From NCBI GenBank assembly GCA_965222315.1, contig OZ244951.1, positions 1,550,001 through 1,614,000 of the forward strand: a stretch of DNA of 64,000 bases, given 5' to 3'. Shown here in pieces: positions 52,400 to 62,745 of this stretch. Within the stretch, counting starts at the first letter, position 1. Every line of letters begins with the position of its first letter. This DNA is from JACKII01 sp965222315. Lineage in GTDB: Bacteria > Pseudomonadota > Alphaproteobacteria > Bin95. A program made the translations under genes and the position numbers. Under the pieces are notes generated by a model. The model saw only the letters and a list, made by a program, of their open reading frames with translations, was not told the DNA's origin and made no database searches.

Positions 52400-54054
52400 C
52401 CCGTTCTATCGACCCCGCGGACTTCAATGTCCTCTCCGGCTGCTTCCGCTCCATCGCGCAGGAAATGAGCGAGATCATGCTGCGCGCCGCTTATTCCTCC
52501 ATCGTGCGGGAAGCGAAGGATTGCTCCACCTGCCTGATGGACGCCGACGCCCGCACGGTTGCTCAGGCGGAAGCCATCGCTGTCCACATGAACTCGCTCG
52601 CCGCCGCCGTGCCCTTCTTCCGGGAACGCTACGATCTCTCCAAAACCCGCCCGGACGAGATGTACATCACCAACAACCCCTACCAGAACGGCCAGCACCT
52701 CAACGACATCATCATTCTGATGCCGGTGTTCGTGGATGACGAGTTGGTCGCCTTCACCGGCAGCATCTGCCACCACCTGGAAGTCGGCGGTGCCGTCGCA
52801 GGCTCCAACGCCAACGCGACGGAGGTCTATCAGGAAGGCATCATCCTGCCGTCGATGAAGATCAACGAGGCCGACCTCTACGACGGTCCGGTTGAGTCCA
52901 TCCTGCGCGCCAACTGCCGCCTGCCGGGCATCGTCCTCGGCGACTTCCACGCCCAGCTTTCCGCCGTCATGCGCGGCCGCTCGCTGATGCAGGATTTGGT
53001 GCGTCGACACGGCAAGCAACTGGTAGCCGATTGCATGACGGAGTTGCAGGACTATTCGGAGCGGATGCTGCGCCAGACCATCGCCAGTTTGCCGGACGGC
53101 TCCTATTACGGAGAGGATATTCTCGACGGCCAGACCTTAGACAGCCCCCAGCCGGTCATTCGGGCCAAGGTCGAAATCAAGGGCGAGGAAGCCTTCATCG
53201 ACCTCACCGAAAGCGACGACCAGGTGGTCTGGCCGGTGAATTGCCCGGTTGCCTCCACCCATAGCGCCGTAATGACCGTGTTCGGCCAGATCGCGGGCTC
53301 CGGCGTGCCGACCAATGACGGCACCTACCGGCCCATTCGCATCAAGACCCGGCCCGGCTCGATCCTGGAGCCACACCACCCCGCACCCGTCCGCGGGCGC
53401 ATGGGCTCGGCCTACCGCACGGCGACGGCTGTCAAACGCGCGCTCGGCTCCGTTATTGCGGAGCGGCTGTCGGCAGCAGGAGCCGACTGCACCAACATTA
53501 TCACCATGAGCCGCCCAGTACCCGGCGGCGGTTATGAGATGTTCGCGGACTCCGTCTCAGGCGGCAACGGCGCAGGGCTGCGCGATGACGGCGCGGACGT
53601 GGTCGCGCAGATGCTCTCCAACACCGCCAACACGCCCTCCGAGGCGCTTGAGATGGACCATAAATTCGTGCGCATCGCGCGCTACGAGATGGTGGAGGAT
53701 TCCGGTGGCGCGGGTCAGCACCGTGGCGGCATGGGCGTACGGCGCATCTATGAGGTGGTGGAGGACGGCGTGCTGCTGTCCACCAATGGCGACCGCATGA
53801 TGAATGGCCCCTGGGCGCTGGCAGGCGGGGAGCCTGGCAGCCTCGCTATGTTCGCCATCCAGCGCGGCGATGAGCTGATCCGCATCCCCGCCGCCACCAA
53901 CATCGCGGTGCAGAAGGGCGACAAGGTAATCATCCAAACCTCCGGCGGCGGCGGCTATGGTGACCCCAAGGCTCGCGACCGGGAAGCCGTGCGCCGCGAC
54001 CTCCGCGAAGGCCGCATCAGCACTGAGGCCGCCCGCACCCTCTATGGCCTGTGA
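52396..54054 (+). CDS. Hydantoinase/oxoprolinase subunit B family protein
   Basis: A 552-residue partner of the upstream subunit. AQEMSEIMLRAAYSSIVREA and TNNPYQNGQHLNDIIILMPV near the N-terminus, HHLEVGGAVAGSNANATEVY (likely metal ligands His and Glu), and the C-terminal TSGGGGYGDPKARD are family hallmarks. HyuB supplies the hydrolytic site of the AB complex. Overlap with hyuA by four bases and the enoyl-CoA hydratase 46 bases downstream suggest one operon of three genes, bracketed by two copies of a repeat. Confidence 0.92.
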   Translation: MTRSIDPADFNVLSGCFRSIAQEMSEIMLRAAYSSIVREAKDCSTCLMDADARTVAQAEAIAVHMNSLAAAVPFFRERYDLSKTRPDEMYITNNPYQNGQHLNDIIILMPVFVDDELVAFTGSICHHLEVGGAVAGSNANATEVYQEGIILPSMKINEADLYDGPVESILRANCRLPGIVLGDFHAQLSAVMRGRSLMQDLVRRHGKQLVADCMTELQDYSERMLRQTIASLPDGSYYGEDILDGQTLDSPQPVIRAKVEIKGEEAFIDLTESDDQVVWPVNCPVASTHSAVMTVFGQIAGSGVPTNDGTYRPIRIKTRPGSILEPHHPAPVRGRMGSAYRTATAVKRALGSVIAERLSAAGADCTNIITMSRPVPGGGYEMFADSVSGGNGAGLRDDGADVVAQMLSNTANTPSEALEMDHKFVRIARYEMVEDSGGAGQHRGGMGVRRIYEVVEDGVLLSTNGDRMMNGPWALAGGEPGSLAMFAIQRGDELIRIPAATNIAVQKGDKVIIQTSGGGGYGDPKARDREAVRRDLREGRISTEAARTLYGL

Positions 54055-54100
54055 ACCAGAAGCCCAAAAAATCAACTCCGTCTTCACCAAGGAAATACCC

Positions 54101-54901
54101 ATGTCCTCCGAAATCGTCACCTATGAGCAGCACGGCAAGGTCGCGCTGATCGGCCTGAACCGCGCGGACAAGCGGAACGCGATCAATGCCGAAGTGCTGG
54201 AGGGGCTTTGCGAGGCCGCCACCCGCGCGTCTCAGGAAGCACGGGCCGCGGTGCTGTTCGGAAACGGTCCGAACTTCTCCGCCGGCCTCGATCTGGCCTG
54301 GCTAGCCGAGCGGCTGGAGCAGGGCGGCTTCTATACCTCTCCCTTGCAGGGCTCGCTCTGGCACCGGGCGTTCAATCTGATCTCCCGCGGCGGCATCCCC
54401 TTCATCTCCGCTCTGCATGGCCCGGTGATCGGTGGCGGGCTGGAGCTTGCCTGCGCAACGCACATCCGCGTCGCGGCGGACACGGCCGTGTTTGGCCTGC
54501 CGGAGGGTCAGCGGGGCATCTTCGTCGGAGGCGGCGGCACGGTCTGGGTGCAACGGGTGATCGGCTACGCCACCATGGCCGACATGATGCTAACCGGCCG
54601 AATTCTCACCTGCGAGGAAGCCCGGCAGGCCCGCGTCATGCAATATGTCGTGCCGGCGGGGGAGGAGCGCGCCAAGGCCCTCGAACTGGCAGAGAAGATC
54701 GCGGAGAACACGCCGCTCACCAACTGGCAGATCACCAACCTACTGCCGCGCATTAATGACCTGTCGCACGATGACGGCCTGTTCATGGAATACATGAACT
54801 CCAACCTCGCCAAACCGCCGGAGACCCAGGAGCGCCTCCGCAAGTTCCTCGGCGGCAACGCAAGGCTGAAGGTGGACGAGGCAGGCGGAACGGATGACTA
54901 G
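54101..54901 (+). CDS. Crotonase/enoyl-CoA hydratase family protein
   Basis: The ATG at 54101 follows AAGGAAAT; the product has 266 residues. ALIGLNRADKRNAINAEVLE, FGNGPNFSAGLDLAWLAERL, ALHGPVIGGGLELACATHIR and PEGQRGIFVGGGGTVWVQRV are the crotonase core. The usual catalytic Glu positions hold a Glu in PEGQRG, compatible with hydratase chemistry. It ends the hyuAB unit. Combination of hyuAB and a crotonase suggests degradation of a cyclic compound through a CoA ester, which is inference. Confidence 0.9.
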   Translation: MSSEIVTYEQHGKVALIGLNRADKRNAINAEVLEGLCEAATRASQEARAAVLFGNGPNFSAGLDLAWLAERLEQGGFYTSPLQGSLWHRAFNLISRGGIPFISALHGPVIGGGLELACATHIRVAADTAVFGLPEGQRGIFVGGGGTVWVQRVIGYATMADMMLTGRILTCEEARQARVMQYVVPAGEERAKALELAEKIAENTPLTNWQITNLLPRINDLSHDDGLFMEYMNSNLAKPPETQERLRKFLGGNARLKVDEAGGTDD

Positions 54902-54991
54902 GCGGCTTCGGCAATCCCTCAACACACGCTGGCGCGGCTCTGAAAGCGCAATCGCCTCAGGCGGCGAAAATCATCGCCTGGCTCCAAAACG

Positions 54992-55100
54992 ACGCTGCAC
55001 TCCCCGGCCGAGCTAACGGAGGGGCCGCGGCCCAGCATCGGCAACCTTCCGTCGAAATTCTGGCCCCCAGACCACCCCTAACGCGCCACCCAGGTAAACC
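54992..55100. repeat. Dispersed ~110 bp repeat, copy 2
   Basis: This copy matches 50129-50239 in the same orientation. The minus strand reads RGGLGARISTEGCRCWAAA, close to the peptide of copy 1. It follows the crotonase gene, so the two copies bracket the hyuAB-crotonase operon. Confidence 0.7.
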
Positions 55101-55502
55101 AAACCGGCTGCCAGCCGCGGCGGCTTTGTCCCTGCCTGCAACGACCTGGCTATAGCGGACAGTGGTGCGCGCATTGAAATGACCTGGCCGATCCGTCCCT
55201 GCCGGCATTCGCGGACGGAACGCTACCATCCATCCCAGCGGCAGCCTCGGTTGCCGGGGTGAAGTGCTGGAGTTCGAAACCAATCTGAAGTTTTTCATGC
55301 GCGACCTACCCTTTCCTTTCTGTATTTCCGAATATTTTCGACTGGAGGAACGAAATGCGCAATTATGTGGGAGTGAAGCGATAATTTCCCTATCGACTTC
55401 AAATTTCTCCATTTAATTAGAAAAATTTCCCCATTCTCCCTATAGTGCGAAGCCTTCAGGCCATCGCGTCTGCACCGTGAGTGTGTACGGGAGCTCTCAC
55501 CA
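55101..55502. other. Leader region upstream of the sulfite operon
   Basis: No full gene is supported here. The second half is AT-rich and should hold the promoter for cysG, with a TATAGT-like -10 near 55441. A nine-codon open frame at 55355-55384 (MRNYVGVKR) sits behind a perfect GGAGGAA at six-base spacing and could be a leader peptide or chance. A minus-strand frame through the region looks spurious. Confidence 0.45.
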
Positions 55503-56915
55503 ATGCGGCATTTGCCGATTACCCTCGACTTGCGCGGCAGGACAGTTGTCGTCGCCGGCGGTGGCGAGACAGCGCTCGCCAAACTGCGCCAGCTTGCCAA
55601 AACTGAAGCCCGGTTGCTTGTCTTTGCCGGCCATCCCATTCCGACAGTGACGCATCTGGCATTCACCGGTCGCGTCTCTCTCGTTCCGCGCAGTCCCGCT
55701 GCAAGCGATCTGGCGGACGCGGTGCTGGTCTATGCGGCTTCAGAGGACGCTGGCGAGGACGCAAGGGTTGCAGAACTGGCGCGCTCTCAGCGTGTGCCTT
55801 GCAATGTCGCCGACAATCTGGACGCGAGCGATTTCATCATCCCGGCAATCGTCGACCGCGATCCCGTCACGGTCGCCATCTCGACCGGCGGGACGGCGCC
55901 AGTGCTCGCCCGGCAGATCAAGGCTGATCTGGAGGCGCGGCTGGACCCGCAATTGGGAAAGCTCGCCCGCATTGCCGGGGAGTTTCGAAGCGTGGCGGCG
56001 GGACTGCCGCGGGGTCTGCTGCGCCGGCAGTTTTGGGCGCGCTTTTTCGCCGGCACCGGCCGCAAGGCCCTGCAGGAAGGCGGCGAGGCCAAGGCGCGGG
56101 AGGCCCTTTGCGGTCTCGCCACTGAAATCCGGGACCGGACGCCGCAAACAGGCTTCGTGCATTTGGTGGGCTCGGGGCCCGGCGATCCCGATCTGCTCAC
56201 CCTGAAAGCGCGCAAACTGCTGCACGAGGCTGACGTGGTGATCCACGACCGGCTGGTCTCGGCGGCGGTGCTGGAATTGGCCAGGCGTGAAGCCCGGCTC
56301 ATCCCGGTTGGAAAGGCTCCCGGCGGCCCCAGCTGGCGGCAGGAAGATATCAACGCGCGCCTGGTGGAAGAGGCTGCGGCCGGCAATCTGGTCATTCGGC
56401 TGAAGTCCGGCGATCCCGGTGTGTACGGCCGTCTCGACGAGGAAATGAATGCGCTGGACGGGGCGGGCATCGGCTATGCCGTCGTCCCCGGCATCACCGC
56501 GGCCATCGCTGCTGCGGCCGCGGCCAAGGTCTCGCTCACCAGGCGGAGGCGCAATTCGGCGCTCCGGTTCCTGACTGGGCAGGATGTGAACGGCTTTGCC
56601 GAGCAGGATTGGCGCGGGTTGGCCCAACCGGGAGCGGCAGCGGCGATTTACATGGGCGTTCGCGCCGCGCAATTCATCCAAGGCCGCCTGCTTATGGTTG
56701 GCGCCGATCCCGCGACACCGATGAGCGTGGTCGAGAATGCCTCCCGCCCGGACCAGACGATCGCCACCACCACCCTGGGCGCTCTGACCGCTGACATGAC
56801 CGCCGCCGGGATCGCGGGGCCGACGGTCCTTTTCCTGGGCATCGCGCCAGGGGAAGCCGGTGTGAAAATGCCCGAGCAAGAGGCGGTTGCCGCCGCCACT
56901 GGAGGAAGTCGATGA
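55503..56915 (+). CDS. cysG: Siroheme synthase (multifunctional)
   Basis: A 470-residue two-domain enzyme. The N-terminal half, LDLRGRTVVVAGGGETALAK, NVADNLDASDFIIPAIVDRD and ISTGGTAPVLAR, is the precorrin-2 dehydrogenase/ferrochelatase. The C-terminal half, VHLVGSGPGDPDLLTLKARK, VIRLKSGDPGVYGRLDEEM and VVPGITAAIAAAA, is the uroporphyrinogen III methyltransferase. Together they turn uroporphyrinogen III into siroheme, the cofactor of the sulfite reductase encoded two genes downstream. Its stop overlaps the DUF2849 start (ATGA). The N-terminal start at 55503 agrees with the family. Confidence 0.95.
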   Translation: MRHLPITLDLRGRTVVVAGGGETALAKLRQLAKTEARLLVFAGHPIPTVTHLAFTGRVSLVPRSPAASDLADAVLVYAASEDAGEDARVAELARSQRVPCNVADNLDASDFIIPAIVDRDPVTVAISTGGTAPVLARQIKADLEARLDPQLGKLARIAGEFRSVAAGLPRGLLRRQFWARFFAGTGRKALQEGGEAKAREALCGLATEIRDRTPQTGFVHLVGSGPGDPDLLTLKARKLLHEADVVIHDRLVSAAVLELARREARLIPVGKAPGGPSWRQEDINARLVEEAAAGNLVIRLKSGDPGVYGRLDEEMNALDGAGIGYAVVPGITAAIAAAAAAKVSLTRRRRNSALRFLTGQDVNGFAEQDWRGLAQPGAAAAIYMGVRAAQFIQGRLLMVGADPATPMSVVENASRPDQTIATTTLGALTADMTAAGIAGPTVLFLGIAPGEAGVKMPEQEAVAAATGGSR

Positions 56916-57242
56916 CGAAAACCCCGGTACTGCAAGCCGTAACCGCAAATGACCTGATGGACGGTGACGTGGTCTATCTGACCCCCGCGTACGGATGGTC
57001 GCGCGAACTGGCCGAGGCCGCCATTGCCGACACGCCGGAGGCTGCCGACGGCCTGCTCGCCACGGCGCTGCCGCAGGAAGCGGCGGTGGTCGGACCCTAC
57101 CTGATTGACGTTTTCAGAGACGGGGAGGGAAGGCTGGAGCCGCTCCACTACCGCGAGCGTATCCGCACCCTCGGCCCATCCAACCGCACCGATTTAGGCC
57201 GCCAGGCCGAAACACCGGCCGTGCGCCGGCAGGAGTCAGCCC

Positions 57243-57256
<14 letters not shown>
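56912..57256 (+). CDS. DUF2849 domain protein of the sulfite reductase operon
   Basis: A 114-residue soluble protein starting behind GGAGGAAG. VLQAVTANDLMDGDVVYLTP and LIDVFRDGEGRLEPLHYRER are typical of DUF2849, found almost only between cysG and cysI in alphaproteobacteria. The first half resembles a small SH3-like fold. It is thought to assist sulfite reductase, perhaps in electron supply or siroheme delivery, but this has not been shown. Start and stop overlap both neighbours (4 and 14 bases), so its amount is tied to theirs. Confidence 0.88.
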
Positions 57257-59000
<1,744 letters not shown>

Positions 59001-59011
59001 GGAGAACTCGG

Positions 59012-59437
59012 ATGCCCATCATCAATGATACCGGTTTCAACCGCGCGGTGAGCGCGACACCCCTTCAACCTCTCGCGGCCTTGGAGTCGGGTGGCGGTGA
59101 CGAAGGTGCGGGCCTGGCGATCAACAACGACGCCGACGCGCGCGACCTCGTCCGGTATTTTCACCTCGTCCCATTGATCGCCATCAGTTTCCCCAACTTT
59201 GCCGATGGCCGCGGTTTTTCGCTGGCGCGCCAGTTGCGGGCTTTGGGCTTCACGGGAAGACTGCGCGCAAAAGGGCACGTCATCGCCGACCAGTACCCGA
59301 TGGCCCGTGCCTGCGGTTTCGATGAAGTGGAGGTGGACGACAGTCTGGCGGAACGTCAGCCTGAGCAGCATTGGCTGTCGTCTCAATCGGAATGGGGTCA
59401 CGCCCTATCAGCCAGTCAACTCCGCGCCGCTGAATAG
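59012..59437 (+). CDS. DUF934 domain protein of the sulfite reductase operon
   Basis: A 141-residue protein behind AAGGAG. LAINNDADARDLVRYFHLVP, ISFPNFADGRGFSLARQLRA and FDEVEVDDSLAERQ match DUF934, an oxidoreductase-associated family that in alphaproteobacteria lies beside cysI and often cysH. It may help electron transfer to sulfite reductase, unproven. It ends the operon here; cysH (PAPS/APS reductase), often next to it, is absent from the window. A convergent monooxygenase gene follows. Confidence 0.88.
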   Translation: MPIINDTGFNRAVSATPLQPLAALESGGGDEGAGLAINNDADARDLVRYFHLVPLIAISFPNFADGRGFSLARQLRALGFTGRLRAKGHVIADQYPMARACGFDEVEVDDSLAERQPEQHWLSSQSEWGHALSASQLRAAE

Positions 59438-59512
59438 GCCGGCCCTGGCTGGCTTCAGGCAGTCACCGGTCAGCCGCTCTGTGCTGCCGGTACCAGCCCA
59501 ATAGCCCCGGCC

Positions 59513-61153
59513 TCAGTCCATCGTCAGTTCCTGGTAACCGCCTTGAGCGACTTCCTCGCAGCGCCGCCGGAACGCCGGGTGGCCGCCGCTGTAGCGCATT
59601 ACCCGGCGCACCTGCCTGCCTTCCACGTTTTTGTTGACGCCGGTCATCCACGAGTCGACATCGTTAAACAGCAGTCCATCGTTCGTCTCGATCACGTGGT
59701 CCGTCCAGGCCTTAGCGGCCTCGGGCGTTGCATCCACGCGGCTTGCGCCGTTGGCGCGTGCGTGTCCGATCAGGTCCGCCACCCAGTCGGCTGTGAACTC
59801 AACCGCACGCGGGAAATTGCCGAGACCGGCATGGGGGCCCATCACCATCATGAAATTGGGGAACCCATCGACCAGAATCCCCAGAAATGTCACCGGCTGC
59901 TCGGCCCATTTGTCCTTTAGCGAGACGCCGCCCGAACCGCGGATATCGATGCGGTCGAACGCGCCGGTAATGGCATCGAAGCCGGTGGCATAGATGATCA
60001 TGTCGAATTCGTACTCGTTGTCCGAGGTGCGAATTCCATCTGGTGTGACGCTTTCCAGGGGCGTTTCGGTCAGGTCGACCAGTTCGACGTTCGGTTGGTT
60101 GAACACCTCGAAATAGCCGCTTTCCATCGGCACCCGCCGCGTGCCGAAGCCATGATTCTTCGGGATCAGTTTCTCGGCGACGGCAGGGTCCGTGACGCGC
60201 TCCCGAATTTTGCGGGCGAGGAAATCGGACATCATCTTGTTGGCTTCAAGGTCCGTCAGCACATCGCGGAAATTGCCCATCCAAATCCCGAATCCGGGCT
60301 CGCTGTAGCGCTGCTCCCAGAATGCCTCGCGTTCTTCATCCGTCACCTCAAAAACCGACCGGGGGTCGGCGGCATGGATGAAACAGCCAACGGTTTCCTG
60401 GCAGCGCGCGAAGATATCGGTGTAATTCTTCCGGATATCCGCCATTTGCTCCGCCGTTACCTTGGAGTTGTGCAGCGGCGCCGACCATTGTGCGGTCCGT
60501 TGAAAGACGGTCAGGTGGCCGGCGGTTTTGGCGATCTCCGTAATGGCCTGGATGCCGGTCGCGCCGGTGCCGATCACCGCAACGCGTTTGCCGGCGAAAC
60601 TGACCTCTTCGCTTGGCCAGTTGTGGGTGTGGCAGGACTGACCCTTGAAGCTCTCGATGCCGGGAATACGCGGCAGCACCGCCGCCGACAAAACGCCGAC
60701 AGCCGTTATAAGATACCGCGCAGTGCAATGGGAGCCATCGTCCAGGGTGATTTTCCAGCTATGGCTATCTTCCTGGAAGTGGGCTGCCATGACGACCGCA
60801 TTGAACTGAATATCGCGCCTGAGATCGAACTTGTCGGCGACATAGTTCAAATACCGCTCGGTTTCGGGCTGGGCCGCGAAATGCTCGTCCCAGTCCCATT
60901 CATCGAGCAGTTCCTTTGAAAACGAATAGCCGTAGGACCAGCTTTCGGAATCAAACCGCGCGCCCGGATAGCGGTTCCAGTACCACGTACCGCCAACATC
61001 CGACGCAGCCTCGAACACCCGCGTCCTGAGGCCCAATTCACGGGTCCGGTACAATTGATACAGGCCGGAAACACCCGCCCCGATAATCACGGCGTCGAAA
61101 TCAACCTCTGCGTGTTTGACCGGCGGCAGATCCACTTTGGCGGCATCGTTCAT
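59513..61153 (-). CDS. Baeyer-Villiger-type flavin monooxygenase
   Basis: A 546-residue class B flavoprotein. AVIIGAGVSGLYQLYRTREL binds FAD, VGGTWYWNRYPGARFDSES is the family start of the substrate region, and the BVMO fingerprint FKGQSCHTHNWP (F-x-G-x3-H-x3-W-P) precedes VAVIGTGATGIQ for NADPH. These enzymes insert oxygen next to a ketone to give an ester or lactone. Length and motifs match the cyclohexanone/phenylacetone group. It is convergent with the sulfite operon and stands alone, with 13-base direct repeats in its promoter region. Confidence 0.93.
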   Translation of the reverse strand: MNDAAKVDLPPVKHAEVDFDAVIIGAGVSGLYQLYRTRELGLRTRVFEAASDVGGTWYWNRYPGARFDSESWSYGYSFSKELLDEWDWDEHFAAQPETERYLNYVADKFDLRRDIQFNAVVMAAHFQEDSHSWKITLDDGSHCTARYLITAVGVLSAAVLPRIPGIESFKGQSCHTHNWPSEEVSFAGKRVAVIGTGATGIQAITEIAKTAGHLTVFQRTAQWSAPLHNSKVTAEQMADIRKNYTDIFARCQETVGCFIHAADPRSVFEVTDEEREAFWEQRYSEPGFGIWMGNFRDVLTDLEANKMMSDFLARKIRERVTDPAVAEKLIPKNHGFGTRRVPMESGYFEVFNQPNVELVDLTETPLESVTPDGIRTSDNEYEFDMIIYATGFDAITGAFDRIDIRGSGGVSLKDKWAEQPVTFLGILVDGFPNFMMVMGPHAGLGNFPRAVEFTADWVADLIGHARANGASRVDATPEAAKAWTDHVIETNDGLLFNDVDSWMTGVNKNVEGRQVRRVMRYSGGHPAFRRRCEEVAQGGYQELTMD

Positions 61154-61226
61154 TCTATTTCGCTCCGCGTATCTCTATTTCCAAAGGCCCCGTGCGTCGT
61201 CAGATAGCCTGGGCGAGCAGACACAA

Positions 61227-61255
61227 AGAATATTTAGAGCGGAGAATATTCAGAG
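61227..61255. repeat. Tandem AGAATATTyAGAG sites upstream of the monooxygenase
   Basis: AGAATATTTAGAG at 61227-61239 and AGAATATTCAGAG at 61243-61255 differ at one base and repeat every 16 bases. They lie 74-102 bases ahead of the monooxygenase start (on the minus strand), the usual distance for regulator sites. The rest of 61256-61473 holds no gene; a TATAGT near 61408 may be the -10 of the riboswitch transcript. Confidence 0.5.
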
Positions 61256-61473
61256 GGTTCGGCTCTTCGCGTCAAAGACTATGCCCCATGTCTCCCGTTC
61301 GGCAACCCGTGTTGTTTCCCCAGAAGTTGTTCAATTCGGGGGCCGTTTGCGTGGTTCCGTAGCCGGCCCGTTGCCGGCCGGCAGACTGACCCGTGCAAGC
61401 GACTGCTTATAGTCTCCTTGGACCAATCATCCTTGTTTGCGGTGTCCGGGCGAAGTACAAAGGCTTTTGAAAA

Positions 61474-61590
61474 CCCTTAGGGGAGCCTCGCCACGGAGGC
61501 TGAGATATCGTTAGGTACGGGGTAACAAAACCGTACGGGCACGATGACCCTTTGAACCTGAACCGGATCATGCCGGCGGAGGGAATGGGA
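61474..61590 (+). promoter_or_regulatory. Thiamine pyrophosphate (TPP) riboswitch
   Basis: The THI element core is clear: GGGGAGCC and GGCTGAGAT with the intervening P2-P3 arm (61480-61506), ACCCTTTGAACCTG at 61547-61560, and GATCATGCCGGCGGAGGGA at 61566-61584. The distance to the start of the next gene at 61651 is about 65 bases. No strong terminator stem was seen between, so control may be at translation. It should lower expression of the LuxE/LuxC-like genes when TPP is high. Confidence 0.92.
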
Positions 61591-61650
61591 CTTGCTTGAG
61601 ACGGCACTCGCATTCGACGCTAGCACCGGTTCCCAGACGGAAACAGGCGC

Positions 61651-62739
61651 ATGGCCATGGTGCAAGACCCGATCGTTACCGAGCTTCTGGACTTCATCGC
61701 GGCGGATGAGTCAGGCGACGACGCCTTCAACGCTCTGGCGCTGACGCTGTTTGCCTACCAGTTTCAGCACAACCGGCCTTTCGCTAAGTTCGCCCGCGCC
61801 CGCGGCAAGACTCCGCGCACGGTGAAGCATTGGGCCGACATCCCTGCGGTGCCGATCAACGCCTTCAAGACGTTGGACCTGACCTGCTGCCCTCCGGAAG
61901 ACGCCGCCGCCGTGTTCATGACCAGCGGCACCACCCAGGGAGGGCTGCGGGGCAAGAGCTATCACGCGAGCCTCGACGTCTATGACGCCTCCATGCGCCG
62001 CAACTTTGCCGGGCGCTTCATGCGAGGTGCAGACCAAATGGCCTTGGGCATCCTGTTTCCGACGGTGGAGACCATGCCTAACTCCTCGCTGGCGCATTAC
62101 CTGGACCTCGCCGTCCGCACCTTCGGCCAACCCAGGAGCGGCCACCTGATTGGCCCGGACGGTATCGACATGCCCCGCCTGATCGCCGACCTGGAGCGCG
62201 CGGAAGCTACCGGCGAGCCCTACGCCCTGCTCGGCGCGAGCTTCAGCCTAGTCCACGCCATGGATGCCTTTCAGGTCCAAGATCGAACCTTCAATTTGCC
62301 CCCCGGCAGCCGCATCTTGGATACCGGCGGCTTCAAGGGCCAGTCGCGCGAGTTGGAACTGGATGATTTTTACAACAGCCTCGCCGATACCTTCGGCGTG
62401 GCGCGGGCTGACTGCATCAACATGTACGGGATGACCGAGCTTTCGACCCAGTTCTATGACAACGGCAACGCGGTCTGTCCCTCGGTGAAATCCGGGCCGC
62501 ATTGGATACGGACCCGCGTCGTCAATCCATTGACCGGCGCCGCCGTGCCAAAGGGCGAGACCGGCGTGCTCGCCCACACGGACTTGGCCCACTACAACAT
62601 CGTCACCACCATCCTGACCGAGGATGCCGGCGTGGAAGTGGACGGCGGCTTCCTGCTGCTCGGCCGGGTGGCGGGGGCGGAGGCGCAGGGCTGCTCCATG
62701 GCGGTCGACGAGTTCCTGAGCGCGGCGGCTGCTGGCTGA
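61651..62739 (+). CDS. LuxE/PaaK-family acyl-protein synthetase-like protein
   Basis: A 362-residue protein (ATG at 61651, a second ATG at 61657). VFMTSGTTQGGLRGKSYH is the phosphate-binding motif of adenylate-forming LuxE-like enzymes, and INMYGMTELSTQFYDNG holds the PaaK/LuxE Tyr-Gly-Met-Thr-Glu motif. LuxE activates a fatty acid as acyl-AMP and passes it to the reductase LuxC. The LuxC-like gene starts seven bases after its stop. A TPP riboswitch precedes it, which is unexpected for a fatty acid reductase. Confidence 0.88.
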   Translation: MAMVQDPIVTELLDFIAADESGDDAFNALALTLFAYQFQHNRPFAKFARARGKTPRTVKHWADIPAVPINAFKTLDLTCCPPEDAAAVFMTSGTTQGGLRGKSYHASLDVYDASMRRNFAGRFMRGADQMALGILFPTVETMPNSSLAHYLDLAVRTFGQPRSGHLIGPDGIDMPRLIADLERAEATGEPYALLGASFSLVHAMDAFQVQDRTFNLPPGSRILDTGGFKGQSRELELDDFYNSLADTFGVARADCINMYGMTELSTQFYDNGNAVCPSVKSGPHWIRTRVVNPLTGAAVPKGETGVLAHTDLAHYNIVTTILTEDAGVEVDGGFLLLGRVAGAEAQGCSMAVDEFLSAAAAG

Positions 62740-62745
62740 ACCATC

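Noticed and set aside
54957..55412. Minus-strand 151-codon frame
   Set aside because: It runs through the repeat and the cysG leader, has no domain or good ribosome binding site, and shares only the repeat-encoded peptide with another spurious frame.
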